Positions 41,743 through 53,480 of a stretch of DNA of 64,000 bases are shown here, piece after piece. Numbering within the stretch: position 1 is the first letter of the stretch; each line of letters begins with the position of its first letter. Source of the DNA: Gammaproteobacteria bacterium (GTDB lineage Bacteria > Pseudomonadota > Gammaproteobacteria > Steroidobacterales > Steroidobacteraceae); the NCBI GenBank assembly GCA_016874055.1, contig VGVG01000004.1, forward strand, positions 49,335-113,334, written 5' to 3'. Position numbers and translations under genes: made by a program. Under the pieces are notes generated by a model. It had not been told where the DNA came from and did not search any database. It saw only the letters and a list, made by a program, of their open reading frames with translations.

Positions 41743-42708
41743 TTAGCCGACCGTTGGCCACTCGCGCGCCAATTGCAGCACGCTGAGCGGCGCGGAGCCC
41801 TCGGCCTTATTGTTGACGATGACGATGGCTTCCCGCCCCTGCCCCACTGCGCGCCGCAGGAGTGACAGAATGCGATGCCGCGACTCGGTATCGGGTTCGA
41901 CCAGGCGGTCGAAAGGAGCGTACGTCGCGCGGGCTTCCTCGTAGGTCCGATCGCGTCGCAGCAACCAACGAATCACCAGCGGATCCTCACCGGTATCGAA
42001 GGCAGCTTGCTCATCGACCATGGGCATACGTGGATGCGCTGCGAAGCCGTGTGCGACCTGATGACGCGCAAGGAGCTCGGCGAGATCCGGGCCGAGCATC
42101 GCCGCGTCACGCCACTCGACGGCATACCTCGCCTCTTTGGGAAGTGCGGACAGAAACGTATCGAGACGCTCGAGCAGTTCGCGTCGATACCGCAACACGC
42201 GATCGCCGAGCGGCGAAAACTGAAACAGGATAACGCCGAGCTTGCCACCGAGCAGACGCAGCGCAGGCTCGATCACATTACACGAAGCATAAACCGAATC
42301 GAGAAATACGTCTGGAACGCCTCGGAGATACTCCGGTCGATATGCGCTTTTCGGCAGCATCAACGCGGCATAGGCTTTGATCAAATACCGGAAATCGTCG
42401 CCGACAGCCTCCGCCATGCGCTGCAAGGTCTTGTCGTCGAGAGGTCGATAGTAGCTGTGGTCGACTCCAACGCTGCGCAGCAACGGATGGCGAGCGTACG
42501 CAGCGAGCCCTTCACGAGAGAGTTTCATTTCGTCGTAGTCGCCGCCGTAGACGATGCCTTGCCATCCAGGGAAGGACCACGTGGACGTCCCAAAACGCAC
42601 AGCTGCGGGAATCTTCGAGGCGAGCGCCAAAACTTCATTATTAACGGTCGCCTCAGCGACTTCGCCGCGCGCCGGTTTCTCGCCAAAGAAATCGACCTGT
42701 CCGCTCAA
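41743..42708 (-). CDS. DUF72 domain-containing protein
   Basis: RFGTSTWSFPGWQGIVYGGDYDEMKLSREGLAAYARHPLLRSVGVDHSYYRPL; probable TTG start overlapping the kinase stop. Confidence 0.85.
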   Translation of the reverse strand: MSGQVDFFGEKPARGEVAEATVNNEVLALASKIPAAVRFGTSTWSFPGWQGIVYGGDYDEMKLSREGLAAYARHPLLRSVGVDHSYYRPLDDKTLQRMAEAVGDDFRYLIKAYAALMLPKSAYRPEYLRGVPDVFLDSVYASCNVIEPALRLLGGKLGVILFQFSPLGDRVLRYRRELLERLDTFLSALPKEARYAVEWRDAAMLGPDLAELLARHQVAHGFAAHPRMPMVDEQAAFDTGEDPLVIRWLLRRDRTYEEARATYAPFDRLVEPDTESRHRILSLLRRAVGQGREAIVIVNNKAEGSAPLSVLQLAREWPTVG

Positions 42709-43643
42709 GCCCCGAGCGCGACACCGAAGGCCTGTTTGTAGAAACGCGAGAACTCTTCGCGACCAAACCGGTGATTTTGCGTACCGTGATGGGCGATCTT
42801 GAGCGAGCCCATGAGCGAGGCGATGCGGCCCGTGGTAAGCCAATCGAATCCTCGCTGCAAGCCGAACAAAAGACCGCCGCGATACGCGTCACCGCAGCCC
42901 GTAGGATCGGCTATTTTTTCAGGTTGGACGGGCGGAATCTGATGCAAGACTCCATCGGCATGGATCTGCGAGCCCTCGGCGCCGCGCGTTACGATGATCG
43001 CCTTCACTTTGCCCGCAATCGTCTCGAGCGACCATCCGGTACGGTCGACCAGCAGACTCGCCTCGTAATCATTGACCGCGACCCAAGTCGCTTGGCCGAT
43101 CATGGTGCGCAGATCATCGGGTCCGAGAAGCGTCATCGCCTGACCCGGATCAAAGATGAAGGGGATGCCGTGCGCCGCGAACTGCGCTGCATGGTCGAGC
43201 ATACCGAGATGACTCTCGGGTGCGACGATGCCGAGCAGGAGTCCGCCATCCTTCGGCACCTTATTGACGTGCGCATGGTTCATTGCACCCGGATGGAAGG
43301 CCGTGATCTGGTTGTTGTCGGCGTCCGTCGTGATGTACGCCTGCGCGGTGTACTCGTCGTCGAGCTGACGGATGTGATCGAGCGGCAGGCCGTTGTCGAT
43401 CATCCATGCGCGATACGGCCCGAAATCCGAACCCACCGTCGCCATCACCTTGCCCTCGCCGCCGAGCAACTTGAGGTTGTAGGCGATGTTGCCAGCGCAT
43501 CCGCCGAAATTGCGGCGCAGACCCGGAACGAGGAATGCCACGTTGAGCATGTGGATGCGATCGGCGAGGATGTGATCTTTGAAATGTCCTTCGAAGACCA
43601 TCACCGTGTCGTAAGCCACCGAACCGCAAATAAGTGCCGTCAT
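42705..43643 (-). CDS. PfkB-family carbohydrate/adenosine kinase
   Basis: NFGGCAGNIAYNLKLLGGEGKVMATVGSDFG; ADPTGCGDAYRGGLLFGLQRG (PfkB signature 2). Confidence 0.92.
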   Translation of the reverse strand: MTALICGSVAYDTVMVFEGHFKDHILADRIHMLNVAFLVPGLRRNFGGCAGNIAYNLKLLGGEGKVMATVGSDFGPYRAWMIDNGLPLDHIRQLDDEYTAQAYITTDADNNQITAFHPGAMNHAHVNKVPKDGGLLLGIVAPESHLGMLDHAAQFAAHGIPFIFDPGQAMTLLGPDDLRTMIGQATWVAVNDYEASLLVDRTGWSLETIAGKVKAIIVTRGAEGSQIHADGVLHQIPPVQPEKIADPTGCGDAYRGGLLFGLQRGFDWLTTGRIASLMGSLKIAHHGTQNHRFGREEFSRFYKQAFGVALGA

Positions 43644-43664
43644 GTCTTTCTCCGCAATCGATCG

Positions 43665-44036
43665 TTAGCGATCGAGCAATACCAGCACCCAAACGACTGC
43701 GAGCATCGCGAAGGACGTGAAAACCGCCGCAGAACATAAATCTTTGGCAAGCCCCGAGAGCTGATGATGCTCGAGGCCGATACGATCGATCGTTGCCTCG
43801 ATGCCGCTGTTGAGCAGTTCGACGATCAGAATGATGAAAATGGGGCCGACCAGCAGTGCCCGCTCGACCCCGTTCTTCCCAAGCCACAAACCGAGCGGGA
43901 ACAGCACGACACAGAGCGCGAGCTCCTGCCGGAATGCCGCCTCCCCGCGAACCGCGCCGACAAAACCCTTCCGGGTGTTGCCGAACGCGTTGAGGAGCCG
44001 GACGAGTCCGGTCGGTTTGTGTCTATCGGTTTTCAT
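43665..44036 (-). CDS. dgkA: Diacylglycerol kinase
   Basis: GEAAFRQELALCVVLFPL; IVELLNSGIEATIDRIGLEHHQLSGLAKDLCSAAVF. Confidence 0.95.
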   Translation of the reverse strand: MKTDRHKPTGLVRLLNAFGNTRKGFVGAVRGEAAFRQELALCVVLFPLGLWLGKNGVERALLVGPIFIILIVELLNSGIEATIDRIGLEHHQLSGLAKDLCSAAVFTSFAMLAVVWVLVLLDR

Positions 44037-45532
44037 CAGGCTGCTGAGTCTACCGGCTTCCAAGTGAGCTCGAGCTGCTTGGCCGCGCGAACGTCATCGA
44101 GACGCCGTACCGGCATGGTGTAGGGCGCGCCTTTCAATTTCGTGGCATCGCTCGACGCCTCGCCGAGGATCGCCACCATGGCATCGATGAAGCCATCGAG
44201 TGTCTCGCGGCTCTCCGTCTCCGCCGGTTCGATGAGCAGACACTCGGGCACCAGCAAGGGGAAGTAAGTGGTCGGTGCGTGGAAACCGTAGTCGAGTAGT
44301 CGCTTGGCGATGTCCATGGCTGTGACGTTGAGCTCCTTCGCCTGGCGCTTCATCGTGATGATGAACTCGTGGCTCGCCCGTCGATTCGGGTAGGCAAGAT
44401 CGAAGCCGGCCGAGCTCAGTCGCGCCATGACGTAGTTGGCGTTGAGCGTGGCGAACTCGCCGACGCGGCTCATGCCCTCGCGACCAAGCATGCGCATGTA
44501 GATATACGCACGCAGCAGTACGCCCGTATTACCCATGAACGCCGAAAGTCGACCGATCGACTGCGGTCGATCGGTTTCGGCGAGCCAGCAATATCCCTCA
44601 CCCTCGCGACCAACCACAGGCACGGGAAGGAAAGGCTCGAGTCGGGTGCTCACGCCCACCGCGCCTGCACCCGGACCCCCGCCGCCGTGCGGCGTCGAGA
44701 AGGTCTTGTGCAAGTTCATGTGAATGACGTCGAAGCCCATATCACCCGGGCGGACTTTGCCGAGGATGGCGTTGAGATTGGCGCCATCGTAATAAAGCAG
44801 GCCACCATCACCGTGAACGATGCGCGCAACCTCTTCGATCTTACGCTCGAAGACACCGAGTGTGGATGGGTTGGTGAGCATGATGCCCGCCGTATTCGGA
44901 CCCACTGCTTTCTTGAGGGCCTCGATATCGACGTCGCCTTCGGCATCGACCGGGATCTCACGCACGATGCAACCACACATGGTCGCCGTCGCGGGATTCG
45001 TACCGTGGGCCGCCTCCGGAACGATTATCTCGTTGCGCACCAAATCGCCACGAGCGCGGTGATAGGCGCGGATCATCGCCACGCCAGCAAACTCACCGTG
45101 AGCGCCGGCCATGGGATTGAGCGACACGGCTTTCATGCCTGTCACTTTTTTGAGCATCTCTTGCAGTTCGAACATACACGAGAGGAACCCTTGACCCTGT
45201 GAATCGGGCGCAAGCGGATGCCGCGAAAGAAACTCCGGCAGCATCGCGTACTGATTGCAGGCCTTCGGGTTGTACTTCATCGTGCACGAACCGAGCGGAT
45301 AGAAGTTCGTGTCGATCGAGAAGTTGAGCTGCGAGAGACGGGTGAAGTGACGAACGACGTCGAGCTCACTCGCCTCGGGTAACATCGGCTTGCTCTTGCG
45401 ACACAGTGCCGCAGGCACTGCACCCAAAGCCTCTTTTGCGGCCGATGCCACGGCCCCGCGCAACGCCGGCGGATGCTGAGCTTCGGCGCCTCGGCCATCG
45501 CGCGAATATTCGAAAATCGATTTTTCTAACAT
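44036..45532 (-). CDS. gcvPB: Glycine dehydrogenase (decarboxylating) subunit 2
   Basis: [54 protein letters not shown]. Confidence 0.96.
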   Translation of the reverse strand: MLEKSIFEYSRDGRGAEAQHPPALRGAVASAAKEALGAVPAALCRKSKPMLPEASELDVVRHFTRLSQLNFSIDTNFYPLGSCTMKYNPKACNQYAMLPEFLSRHPLAPDSQGQGFLSCMFELQEMLKKVTGMKAVSLNPMAGAHGEFAGVAMIRAYHRARGDLVRNEIIVPEAAHGTNPATATMCGCIVREIPVDAEGDVDIEALKKAVGPNTAGIMLTNPSTLGVFERKIEEVARIVHGDGGLLYYDGANLNAILGKVRPGDMGFDVIHMNLHKTFSTPHGGGGPGAGAVGVSTRLEPFLPVPVVGREGEGYCWLAETDRPQSIGRLSAFMGNTGVLLRAYIYMRMLGREGMSRVGEFATLNANYVMARLSSAGFDLAYPNRRASHEFIITMKRQAKELNVTAMDIAKRLLDYGFHAPTTYFPLLVPECLLIEPAETESRETLDGFIDAMVAILGEASSDATKLKGAPYTMPVRRLDDVRAAKQLELTWKPVDSAA

Positions 45533-45565
45533 TTGATTCATGACGTACTCCGGTGGCGTCCGCAC

Positions 45566-46948
45566 TCAGGCAGCGCGAACAGCCTGCAACGCCGAGCCGA
45601 GCGCGTTGGCATAGCGCTCGACATCGCCGTCGGTCTTGGTTTCGGTGGCGCAGACGAGGATGGCGGAGCCGAGCTCGGGGTAATCACCCGACAGATCTAC
45701 GCCGCCGAGGATGCCCTGCGACTCGAGCTCGCGCAGCACGGCAGCCGCCGGCCGATCGAGCAATAACACGCACTCATGAAAGCGCGGACCCGCGAAGGCC
45801 TGACGCACGCCACGCTGACGACCGAGCGCAGTGACGAGCTGATGCGTACGCGCCATGCTGGTCTCGGCCACTTGCGCGAGCCCCGCCGGTCCGATGAGGC
45901 TCATGTAGATGGTCGCCGCCGTCATCAACAAGCCCTGATTGGTGCAAATGTTGGACGTCGCCTTGCCACGACGAATGTGCTGCTCGCGTGCTTGCAGCGT
46001 GAGCGTATAACCGTGCCGGCCTTCGAGGTCGACGGTACGACCGACGATACGACCTGGCATGGAGCGCAAGTAGTCCATGCGCGTCGTCATGAAGCCGAAG
46101 TACGGGCCACCCGAAGAGAGCGGCACGCCAAGCGGCTGTCCCTCGCCGACGCAGATGTCCGCACCCTTGATGCCCCACTCGCCCGGCGGCTTGAGCAGCG
46201 CGAGCGAAGTCGGATTCACGGCGGCGATGACAAGCATGCCCTGCTCGTGCGCCCAGTCGGTGAGCGCATCAACGTCTTCGAGCTGACCAAAGAAATTGGG
46301 CTGCTGGATGACCATCGCGGCGATGTCTTGCCCAGCGAACGAAGCAAGCGCAGCGAAGTCGATACAGCCCGTCTCACGCTGATATGGCACAGTCTCGAAA
46401 CGCAGACCCTGATTGCCGGTCGTGCTGATGGCCACGCGGCGATAGTTGGGATTGACCGTCGAGGGGACGAGCACGCGCGGACTCTTCGACTTGCGATGGG
46501 CGCGAGCCGCCATGAGCGCAGCCTCGGCCACGGCGGAACCACCGTCATATAGCGACGCGTTTGAGACCTCCATACCTGTCAGACTAGAGATCATCGTCTG
46601 GTATTCGTGAATGAGCTGCAGCGTGCCTTGGCTCGCCTCAGCCTGATACGGCGTGTACGTGCTGTAGTACTCACCGCGCGTCGTGATCGTCCACACGGCC
46701 GACGGGATGTGATGCTCGTAAGCTCCTGCGCCGAGGAAGGACAGTGGACGGCCGTCTTGTCGAGCACGCTCGCTCATCAATCGACCGACCTCCATTTCGG
46801 AGAGGCCTTCGGGAATGCCGGCGAGACCTTGAGCTCGTAGGTTTTGCGGAATCTCGTCAAAGAGCTCTTCGATCGACTTCGCGCCGATCGTCGCCAGCAT
46901 CTCGCGGACGTCCGCTTCGGTATGCGGAATGAAAGGCATGTCAGCCAC
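45566..46948 (-). CDS. gcvPA: Glycine dehydrogenase (decarboxylating) subunit 1
   Basis: [80 protein letters not shown]. Confidence 0.96.
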   Translation of the reverse strand: MADMPFIPHTEADVREMLATIGAKSIEELFDEIPQNLRAQGLAGIPEGLSEMEVGRLMSERARQDGRPLSFLGAGAYEHHIPSAVWTITTRGEYYSTYTPYQAEASQGTLQLIHEYQTMISSLTGMEVSNASLYDGGSAVAEAALMAARAHRKSKSPRVLVPSTVNPNYRRVAISTTGNQGLRFETVPYQRETGCIDFAALASFAGQDIAAMVIQQPNFFGQLEDVDALTDWAHEQGMLVIAAVNPTSLALLKPPGEWGIKGADICVGEGQPLGVPLSSGGPYFGFMTTRMDYLRSMPGRIVGRTVDLEGRHGYTLTLQAREQHIRRGKATSNICTNQGLLMTAATIYMSLIGPAGLAQVAETSMARTHQLVTALGRQRGVRQAFAGPRFHECVLLLDRPAAAVLRELESQGILGGVDLSGDYPELGSAILVCATETKTDGDVERYANALGSALQAVRAA

Positions 46949-47336
46949 CCTCCGCAGTGAGTACAGCCGAGTATGCGTCTGCCGAGAGTAAACCCTCGAG
47001 CGCAGATGCCGAGGCCGGCTTCACGCGAATCAACCAACCCCTACCGTAACAGTCTTGGTTGATGAGTTCGGGCGTCGAGGCGAGCTCTGTATTACACTCA
47101 ACCACGGTGCAGGCAATGGGCGAGTAGACATCAGATGCCGCCTTAACTGATTCAACTACGGCGCAAGCCGCACCCGCCTCAAGTGCACGCCCGGCCTCAG
47201 GGACTTCGACAAATACGAGATCACCGAGTGCGTGCTGCGCGTGATCGGTGATGCCGATCTCGACGAGGCCGCTCGGCAACAGACGCGCCCACTCGTGGCT
47301 CTTAGCATATTTCAGGTCAGCGATGACTTGGCTCAT
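46941..47336 (-). CDS. gcvH: Glycine cleavage system H protein
   Basis: [40 protein letters not shown]; lipoyl-lysine motif [12 protein letters not shown]. Confidence 0.97.
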   Translation of the reverse strand: MSQVIADLKYAKSHEWARLLPSGLVEIGITDHAQHALGDLVFVEVPEAGRALEAGAACAVVESVKAASDVYSPIACTVVECNTELASTPELINQDCYGRGWLIRVKPASASALEGLLSADAYSAVLTAEGG

Positions 47337-47381
47337 GGGGAAAGCTCCTGAATAAGGAAATCGTAGTTCTTCCTAATAAAG

Positions 47382-48482
47382 TCAGAGCGTGATCAGTACA
47401 CGTCCGTTTCGGACGAAGGGCAGCTTAACCACGCGTGCCGGCAGTAACTTGCCGCGGATGTCGACCTGCACAGACTGACCTGTGCCGGTTGGCACCCGGG
47501 CAAAAGCGATGGACCGCTCGAGCGTCGGAGAGAACGTGCCGCTCGTCACTTCGCCCTCTCCCACACCTCGGACGACGACTTTTTGACTTGTACGCAGCAC
47601 ACCTCGGTCTTCGAGAAACAGTCCGACGAGCTTGTGCGACGGACCACCCGCCGCTCTAATATCCATGAGGGCCTGACGACCCACAAAGTCGCGCGTCGCA
47701 GGATCGAAGGCCACGGTCCAGGTGAGGCCCGACTCGAGAGGATTGCGGGTTTCGTCCATGTCGTTGCCGAAAAGATTCAAACCCGCTTCGAGCCGCAGCG
47801 TGTCGCGCGCGCCGAGCCCGCAAGGGGCAACACCTGCCGCGACGAGTGCGCGCCACGTGGAGGGTGCTCTCTCGATGGGTAAAACCACCTCAAAACCATC
47901 TTCACCGGTATAGCCGGTGCGGGCGACGAACCACTCGCCGCACACGCGACCGTTGAAAGGCTCGAGAGCTAAGGTAGCGTCGCGATCTTTCGAATCAAGA
48001 AACTCAGCGACGACCGCGCGGGCCTTCGGGCCCTGCACGGCGATGATGCCCAGATCGACGCGTTCAATGACTTCGAGGTGCTGCGCCGACTCGCGTGCTT
48101 GAGCGCGCATCCAGGCGATATCGGAGTCTCGCGTTCCGGCGTTGACGACCACCCGAAACCACTGCTCGTTCATGAAGTAAACGATTAGATCGTCAATAAC
48201 CCCACCCGTCTCGTTGAGCATGCAGCTATATAGCGCCTTACCCTCGACCCGAAGCTTGTCGACGTCGTTGGCAAGCAGATAACGCAGGAACGCGCGGCTA
48301 TGGTGTCCGCGGATCTCGATGACGCACATGTGCGACACGTCGAACATGCCCGCATCGCATCGCACTCGATGGTGCTCCTCGATTTGCGAGCCGTAATTGA
48401 CTGGCATGTCCCAGCCACCGAAATCGACCATGCGAGCACCCTGCTCGACATGCAACCCGTAGAGAGGTGTCTTGCGCCCCAT
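47382..48482 (-). CDS. gcvT: Aminomethyltransferase, glycine cleavage T protein
   Basis: [76 protein letters not shown]. Confidence 0.97.
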   Translation of the reverse strand: MGRKTPLYGLHVEQGARMVDFGGWDMPVNYGSQIEEHHRVRCDAGMFDVSHMCVIEIRGHHSRAFLRYLLANDVDKLRVEGKALYSCMLNETGGVIDDLIVYFMNEQWFRVVVNAGTRDSDIAWMRAQARESAQHLEVIERVDLGIIAVQGPKARAVVAEFLDSKDRDATLALEPFNGRVCGEWFVARTGYTGEDGFEVVLPIERAPSTWRALVAAGVAPCGLGARDTLRLEAGLNLFGNDMDETRNPLESGLTWTVAFDPATRDFVGRQALMDIRAAGGPSHKLVGLFLEDRGVLRTSQKVVVRGVGEGEVTSGTFSPTLERSIAFARVPTGTGQSVQVDIRGKLLPARVVKLPFVRNGRVLITL

Positions 48483-48519
48483 GCCGTCTTCCTCGAATCC
48501 GTGAGGTCACCGCCCGACC

Positions 48520-48556
48520 AAAAAAAGAGCGGCAGGAGCCCGAAAGCCCCTGCCGC
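48520..48556 (-). terminator. Intrinsic terminator / expression platform of the glycine riboswitch
   Basis: Minus strand GCGGCAGG ggctttcgggct CCTGCCGC followed by a T-run (TCTTTTTTTGG). Confidence 0.88.
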
Positions 48557-48775
48557 CCCTCTGTCCATGGACCTGAGAGATCGGGCTCGTCTTATCCTTA
48601 GACGCGCCGCTCCCCTTCGGTGGACCGACCTCAACCCGCCGGGCAAAAGTCGATCGCTCTCCAGAATTCGCCTACGACCTGCGGTTCTTTTGCCTGAGCG
48701 TTTCCGGGCGGAAACTTGCGCCTTCGGCGCCCCACGGTGGGCCTGGGGTCTCTCCAGCGAGGTCGGGTTACGCGA
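48557..48775 (-). promoter_or_regulatory. Tandem glycine riboswitch upstream of gcvT
   Basis: On the minus strand: CTGGAGAGACCCC...GGGGCGCCGAAGGCGCAAG...CGCTCAGGCAAAAGAACCGCAGG (aptamer 1), then CTGGAGAGCG...CCACCGAAGGGG...ATCTCTCAGGTCCATGGACAGAGGGG (aptamer 2), directly upstream of gcvT. Confidence 0.93.
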
Positions 48776-48865
48776 ATGGAACGATAATAGCAGTGTCCGC
48801 GCCCCCGGGCGCGGAAAAATCGACCGTCGTAGACTGTCAACTCAAGGTTACCTGGAGATCCGTCC

Positions 48866-50653
48866 ATGCATAGTCGCCATCCCACCCTTACATTGCTCAT
48901 TGCCCTGGTTTTTGTGGCCCTGACACCTGGGATCACCGCGGCCTCGCCCACCACCGACGCCCAGCTTCGGACGTTGTTCGATACCACTTGGCAAAAAGAG
49001 CTGGAGGCCGAACCCCAGATGGCGAACTATCTGGGCGACAACCGGTACAACGACCGGTGGACCGACATGTCGGGGGCGGCGATCGAGCGCCGTCATCAAC
49101 ACGACCTGATCACGCTCGCAGCGCTCCGCGCCATTCCGCGCGCGTCACTTTCCCCGGCAGCCCAGCTCGATTACGATCTGTTCGAGCGCGAATACACCCA
49201 GCGCCTCGCCATCTGGCCGTTTAAGCCCCACCTGTACTCGATCAATCATCAGGGCGGCATTCAGACGCTGCACGAAGTCACCGAGCTGCTACAGTTCCGT
49301 ACAACCAAAGATTACGAAGATTGGATCGCTCGGCTCGAGGGTGTGGGCACACTGATCGACCAGCACATCACACTTCTCGAGCAAGCCGTGCGCGAAGGTC
49401 GGACGCAGCCGCGCGTGATCATGCAGCGCATCCCGTCGCAACTTGCCCTACAGAACGTTGCCAAGCCCGAGCAAAGTCCGTTCTGCGCACCCTTCACACG
49501 CTTTCCCGAGGAATTCGACGCTGCAACCCGCGCGCGGCTCACGTCAGCCGGTCGCGGCGCGATCGAGCGCGTGGTATTGCCCGCTTATGCACGCTTCACG
49601 AAAACGTTCAATGAAATCTATCTCCCGGCAACGCGTTCGACGGTGGGCATTTCCGACACACCGCAGGGTCGCGACTACTATCGCGAGCGCGTCACGTACC
49701 ACACAACGCTCAGCTCACTGACGGCGGACGAGATCCACGATATCGGACTCGCGGAGGTGCGTCGTATTCGTGCCGAGATGATGGCCGTCAAAGAAAAAGT
49801 GGGCTTCAAGGGCTCGTTGCAGGAGTTCTTCACCTTCCTGCGTACCGATCCGCAGTTCTACTACAAATCCTCACAAGAACTCTTTGAGGGGTACCTTGCC
49901 GTCTCGAAGCGTATCGACCCGAACCTCGTCCGTGTCTTCGGTAAGCTTCCGCGCACGCCCTATGGCGTGCGGCCGATTCCGATGACGAGTGCGCCCAACA
50001 CCACCACCGCGTACTATCAGGGACCCGCGGCGGACGGCACTCGTCCCGGCTTTTATTACGTGAATCTCTATCGCCCGGAGGTACGTCCCAAGTACGAGAT
50101 GGAAGTGCTCTCCATTCACGAGGCCGTACCGGGGCATCACCTGCAGATCGCGCTCGCCATGGAACAGGCGGCAAAGCCTGATTTCCGCCGTCACGCGGGC
50201 TACACCGCCTACGTCGAAGGTTGGGCGCTTTACTCCGAAAGTCTCGGCGAAGAACTCGGTCTCTATCAGGACCCCTACTCCAAGTTCGGTCAGCTGACCT
50301 ACGACATGTGGCGTGCCGTACGACTCGTCGTCGATACCGGCATACACGCCAAAGGCTGGACCCGCGAGCAAGCGATCGCGTTCTTCATCAATAATGCTGC
50401 GAAGACCGAGGCGGACATCGTCAATGAAGTCGACCGCTACATTTCTTGGCCTGGACAGGCCCTCGCCTATAAGATCGGGCAGCTACGTATCCAGGATCTT
50501 CGGCGCGAAGCAGAAACCACTCTCGGCAGCCACTTCAACGTCCGGGCCTTCCACGACACTGTGCTCGAGACGGGCGCCGTGCCGCTAGACCTCATGGAGA
50601 GCCATGTTCGCGCTTGGATCAATAAAGAAAAACTGCTGGACTCCTCACGATGA
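48866..50653 (+). CDS. Secreted DUF885-family protein (putative metalloprotease-like)
   Basis: Signal peptide; [17 protein letters not shown] (HExxxGHH) and [26 protein letters not shown] typical of DUF885. Confidence 0.9.
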   Translation: MHSRHPTLTLLIALVFVALTPGITAASPTTDAQLRTLFDTTWQKELEAEPQMANYLGDNRYNDRWTDMSGAAIERRHQHDLITLAALRAIPRASLSPAAQLDYDLFEREYTQRLAIWPFKPHLYSINHQGGIQTLHEVTELLQFRTTKDYEDWIARLEGVGTLIDQHITLLEQAVREGRTQPRVIMQRIPSQLALQNVAKPEQSPFCAPFTRFPEEFDAATRARLTSAGRGAIERVVLPAYARFTKTFNEIYLPATRSTVGISDTPQGRDYYRERVTYHTTLSSLTADEIHDIGLAEVRRIRAEMMAVKEKVGFKGSLQEFFTFLRTDPQFYYKSSQELFEGYLAVSKRIDPNLVRVFGKLPRTPYGVRPIPMTSAPNTTTAYYQGPAADGTRPGFYYVNLYRPEVRPKYEMEVLSIHEAVPGHHLQIALAMEQAAKPDFRRHAGYTAYVEGWALYSESLGEELGLYQDPYSKFGQLTYDMWRAVRLVVDTGIHAKGWTREQAIAFFINNAAKTEADIVNEVDRYISWPGQALAYKIGQLRIQDLRREAETTLGSHFNVRAFHDTVLETGAVPLDLMESHVRAWINKEKLLDSSR

Positions 50654-51888
50654 TCACGCGAAGAAAAAGCAACGCTGCCGTTGTCGGCGGCGTGAGGGTG
50701 GGCGGCGGAGCGCCCATCGTCGTGCAATCGATGACCGACACCGACACCGCCGACATCGAATCGACGGTCGCTCAGGTCCGCTCGCTCGCACGTGCAGGAT
50801 CGGAGCTCGTTCGAGTGACGGTGAACACGGAGGGGGCTGCCGCAGCCGTGCCTCACATTCGCGATCGACTCGACCGCGAGGGTGTGAAGGCTCCGCTCAT
50901 CGGCGACTTCCACTTCAACGGTCACAAGTTGCTCAAGGCGCACCCAGCCTGCGCCGAAGCACTCGCGAAGTACCGCATCAATCCGGGCAATGTCGGGCGC
51001 GGTAGCAAGCGGGATCCGCAGTTCGCCGAGATGATCGAGACGGCCTGTCAGTACACGAAGCCGATCCGCATTGGCGTGAACTGGGGCAGCCTCGACTCCG
51101 ATCTGCTAACAAGAATGATGGATGAAAACAATGCGCTGCCGAATCCGCGGACGGCCAACGCAGTCATGCGCTCGGCGGTGGTGGAGTCCTGCCTGCAGAG
51201 CGCGCGTCGTGCAGAAGAGCTCGGCCAGCCGCACGAAGCGATCGTGCTGTCCGCCAAGGTGAGCGGCGTGCAGGATCTCATCGCTATCTATTCCGATCTC
51301 GCCTCACGCTGCGACTATCCACTGCACATCGGGCTCACCGAGGCCGGGATGGGCAGCAAGGGTATCGTCGCCTCAACCGCGGGCATCAGCGTGCTGCTGC
51401 AGCAAGGCATCGGCGATACGGTCCGCGTGTCACTCACGCCGGAGCCCAACGGCGATCGAACTCTCGAAGTTATCATCGCGCAGGAAATCTTACAGACCGT
51501 AGGCTTGCGCTCCTTCGTGCCGATGGTGATCGCCTGCCCCGGTTGCGGTCGTACGACAAGCACGTACTTTCAGGAACTCGCCAAGTCGATCCAGTCGCAC
51601 ATTCGTCACCGCATGCCCGAGTGGCGCAAGACGTACGACGGCGTCGAGATGATGAACGTCGCCGTGATGGGCTGTGTCGTTAACGGACCTGGTGAAAGCA
51701 AACATGCGAATATCGGCATTAGCCTACCGGGTACGGGCGAGCGTCCGGTGGCTCCGGTGTACGAGGATGGCGAGAAGACCGTCACGCTTAAAGGTGATTA
51801 CATCGCCGAAGAATTCCAACAACTTGTGGAGACCTATGTCGCACGCAAGTATCCGCGCTGCGATGGAGCCTCTGCATCACAGACCTGA
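50650..51888 (+). CDS. ispG: 4-hydroxy-3-methylbut-2-enyl-diphosphate synthase IspG
   Basis: [65 protein letters not shown]. Confidence 0.97.
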   Translation: MITRRKSNAAVVGGVRVGGGAPIVVQSMTDTDTADIESTVAQVRSLARAGSELVRVTVNTEGAAAAVPHIRDRLDREGVKAPLIGDFHFNGHKLLKAHPACAEALAKYRINPGNVGRGSKRDPQFAEMIETACQYTKPIRIGVNWGSLDSDLLTRMMDENNALPNPRTANAVMRSAVVESCLQSARRAEELGQPHEAIVLSAKVSGVQDLIAIYSDLASRCDYPLHIGLTEAGMGSKGIVASTAGISVLLQQGIGDTVRVSLTPEPNGDRTLEVIIAQEILQTVGLRSFVPMVIACPGCGRTTSTYFQELAKSIQSHIRHRMPEWRKTYDGVEMMNVAVMGCVVNGPGESKHANIGISLPGTGERPVAPVYEDGEKTVTLKGDYIAEEFQQLVETYVARKYPRCDGASASQT

Positions 51889-51897
51889 GGAACGAAT

Positions 51898-52233
51898 ATG
51901 AGTAACTCTCTCACCGAGAAAAAATGTCTACCATGCGAAGGTGGCGTGCCACCGCTTTCCAAGATCGACTGCGAACACCTGCTCGGACAGCTCGCACCGG
52001 AATGGCGCCTCTCGCCCGATGGCCGCGAGCTAAAGCGCGAGTGGTCGTTCAAAGATTTTTATCGGACCATGAGCTTCGTTAACGCCGTTGCGCACGTTGC
52101 CAACAGCGAGGATCATCATCCGGATCTCGCCATCGGCTACAACTACTGCCGGCTGCGTTTCAGCACGCATGCGGTGAACGGACTCACCGAAAACGACTTC
52201 ATCTGCGCTGCAAAACTCGATCGGCTAGGCTGA
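51898..52233 (+). CDS. 4a-hydroxytetrahydrobiopterin dehydratase
   Basis: REWSFKDFYRTMSFVNAVAHVANSEDHHPDLAIGYNYCRLRFSTHAVNGLTENDFICAAKLD. Confidence 0.93.
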   Translation: MSNSLTEKKCLPCEGGVPPLSKIDCEHLLGQLAPEWRLSPDGRELKREWSFKDFYRTMSFVNAVAHVANSEDHHPDLAIGYNYCRLRFSTHAVNGLTENDFICAAKLDRLG

Positions 52234-52247
52234 AGCGGATCGCCTGT

Positions 52248-53480
52248 TCAACCGCGTCGGGCAATGTCGGGTAAATCGCCTGCCAGCCCCAGCGCGCGCT
52301 CGGCGAACGGTCGTCGCAACACGGCACTGCGACCCACGAACCCGAGCCCGCGCCGCAGCCATCGCTCGGGTCCATCACCACCAAAGGCTAAAAAGCGATT
52401 AAAAAGATCCATCGCAAGACTCATAACCTCGTTGTCGCTCTTGCGCCAGCGCTCGTAACGACGCAGCACCCGAAGCGCACCTGGATCCTCACGTTCACGC
52501 GATGCTTCATCGAGCTGCTGCACGAGCGCAGCAGCATCGAGCAACCCGAGATTGACGCCCTGTCCTGCGAGCGGATGAACGATGTGCGCAGCATCGCCGA
52601 CGAGCGCGCAGCGTTCGCGCACGTAATGCGGTGCACTAACGCGCCGCAACGGAAAACTCCGACGCTCGCTCGCCAAAGAAAGATTACCGAGCACACCCAT
52701 GCTCGCCGCCGTGAGCCCAGCGTTGAAAGTCATTGCCTCGGCGGCAAGTAGCGCTTCGGCGCGATCTCGGGGCAGTGACCAGACGAGGGAGCTTTGTCCA
52801 TTCGCGAGCGGCAACAACGCCAGCGTCCCCTCGCCGAGAAAGCGCTGCCACGCCGTCGACTCGTGCGATCTCTCGCTCGCCAAGTTGGCGATAATGGCTA
52901 GCTGTCCGTACTCCTGCGCCTCGACGTCGAAGCCTGCAGCGCGCCGTACGACCGACCGACCACCGTCCGCGCCGATGACTAACTTGATAGACACCGTACC
53001 GATCGAAGTCGACAGCTCGACGCTGCAATCGGTGAAGTGAAGATCGTGCACGAGCGCAGCTCGCGCCTCGCCGCCTGCGCCGATGAAGGCCGTGAGTCCC
53101 GCGCGCTGTAAGGCTTCGTTGCTGGCGATACGCCCAAGATCGGGCTCACCCAACTCAGCGGCATCAAAAGTCAGCGAGCCCTCGCCACGTGGGTCGGTAT
53201 CGCGCGGCCAAACGTGCATGCGCTCGTATGCGCAGAGCGCCGAGGGCGTCTGTAATAAAGGCTCCCACGCCCCTGCAGCTTTGAGGATGCGCTCGCTTGC
53301 CCGGGAGAGTGCGAAGAATCGAAGATCCGTCGTATTGGCTGGCATGGCGAGATCAGGTAGCTCGCGTTCGAGCAACAACACCCGCGGCGAATAGACGCTC
53401 CGACGCAAGAGCGCGCCGAGCACCGCACCGACGGGACCACCACCCACGATGGCGATGTCGAAGCTCGTTTCGGCGCTCAC
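52248..53480 (-). CDS. UbiH/UbiF/VisC/Coq6-family FAD-dependent hydroxylase
   Basis: FDIAIVGGGPVGAVLGALL; VIGADGGRSVVRRAAG; ALVGDAAHIVHPLAGQGVNLGLLDAAAL; GTG start at 53480. Confidence 0.92.
   Translation of the reverse strand: MSAETSFDIAIVGGGPVGAVLGALLRRSVYSPRVLLLERELPDLAMPANTTDLRFFALSRASERILKAAGAWEPLLQTPSALCAYERMHVWPRDTDPRGEGSLTFDAAELGEPDLGRIASNEALQRAGLTAFIGAGGEARAALVHDLHFTDCSVELSTSIGTVSIKLVIGADGGRSVVRRAAGFDVEAQEYGQLAIIANLASERSHESTAWQRFLGEGTLALLPLANGQSSLVWSLPRDRAEALLAAEAMTFNAGLTAASMGVLGNLSLASERRSFPLRRVSAPHYVRERCALVGDAAHIVHPLAGQGVNLGLLDAAALVQQLDEASREREDPGALRVLRRYERWRKSDNEVMSLAMDLFNRFLAFGGDGPERWLRRGLGFVGRSAVLRRPFAERALGLAGDLPDIARRG

Noticed and set aside
43261-43887. 208-aa and other long antisense ORFs over gcv, pfkB and ubi genes
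   Set aside because: Typical spurious ORFs opposite high-GC coding sequence; Arg/His-rich with no motifs.
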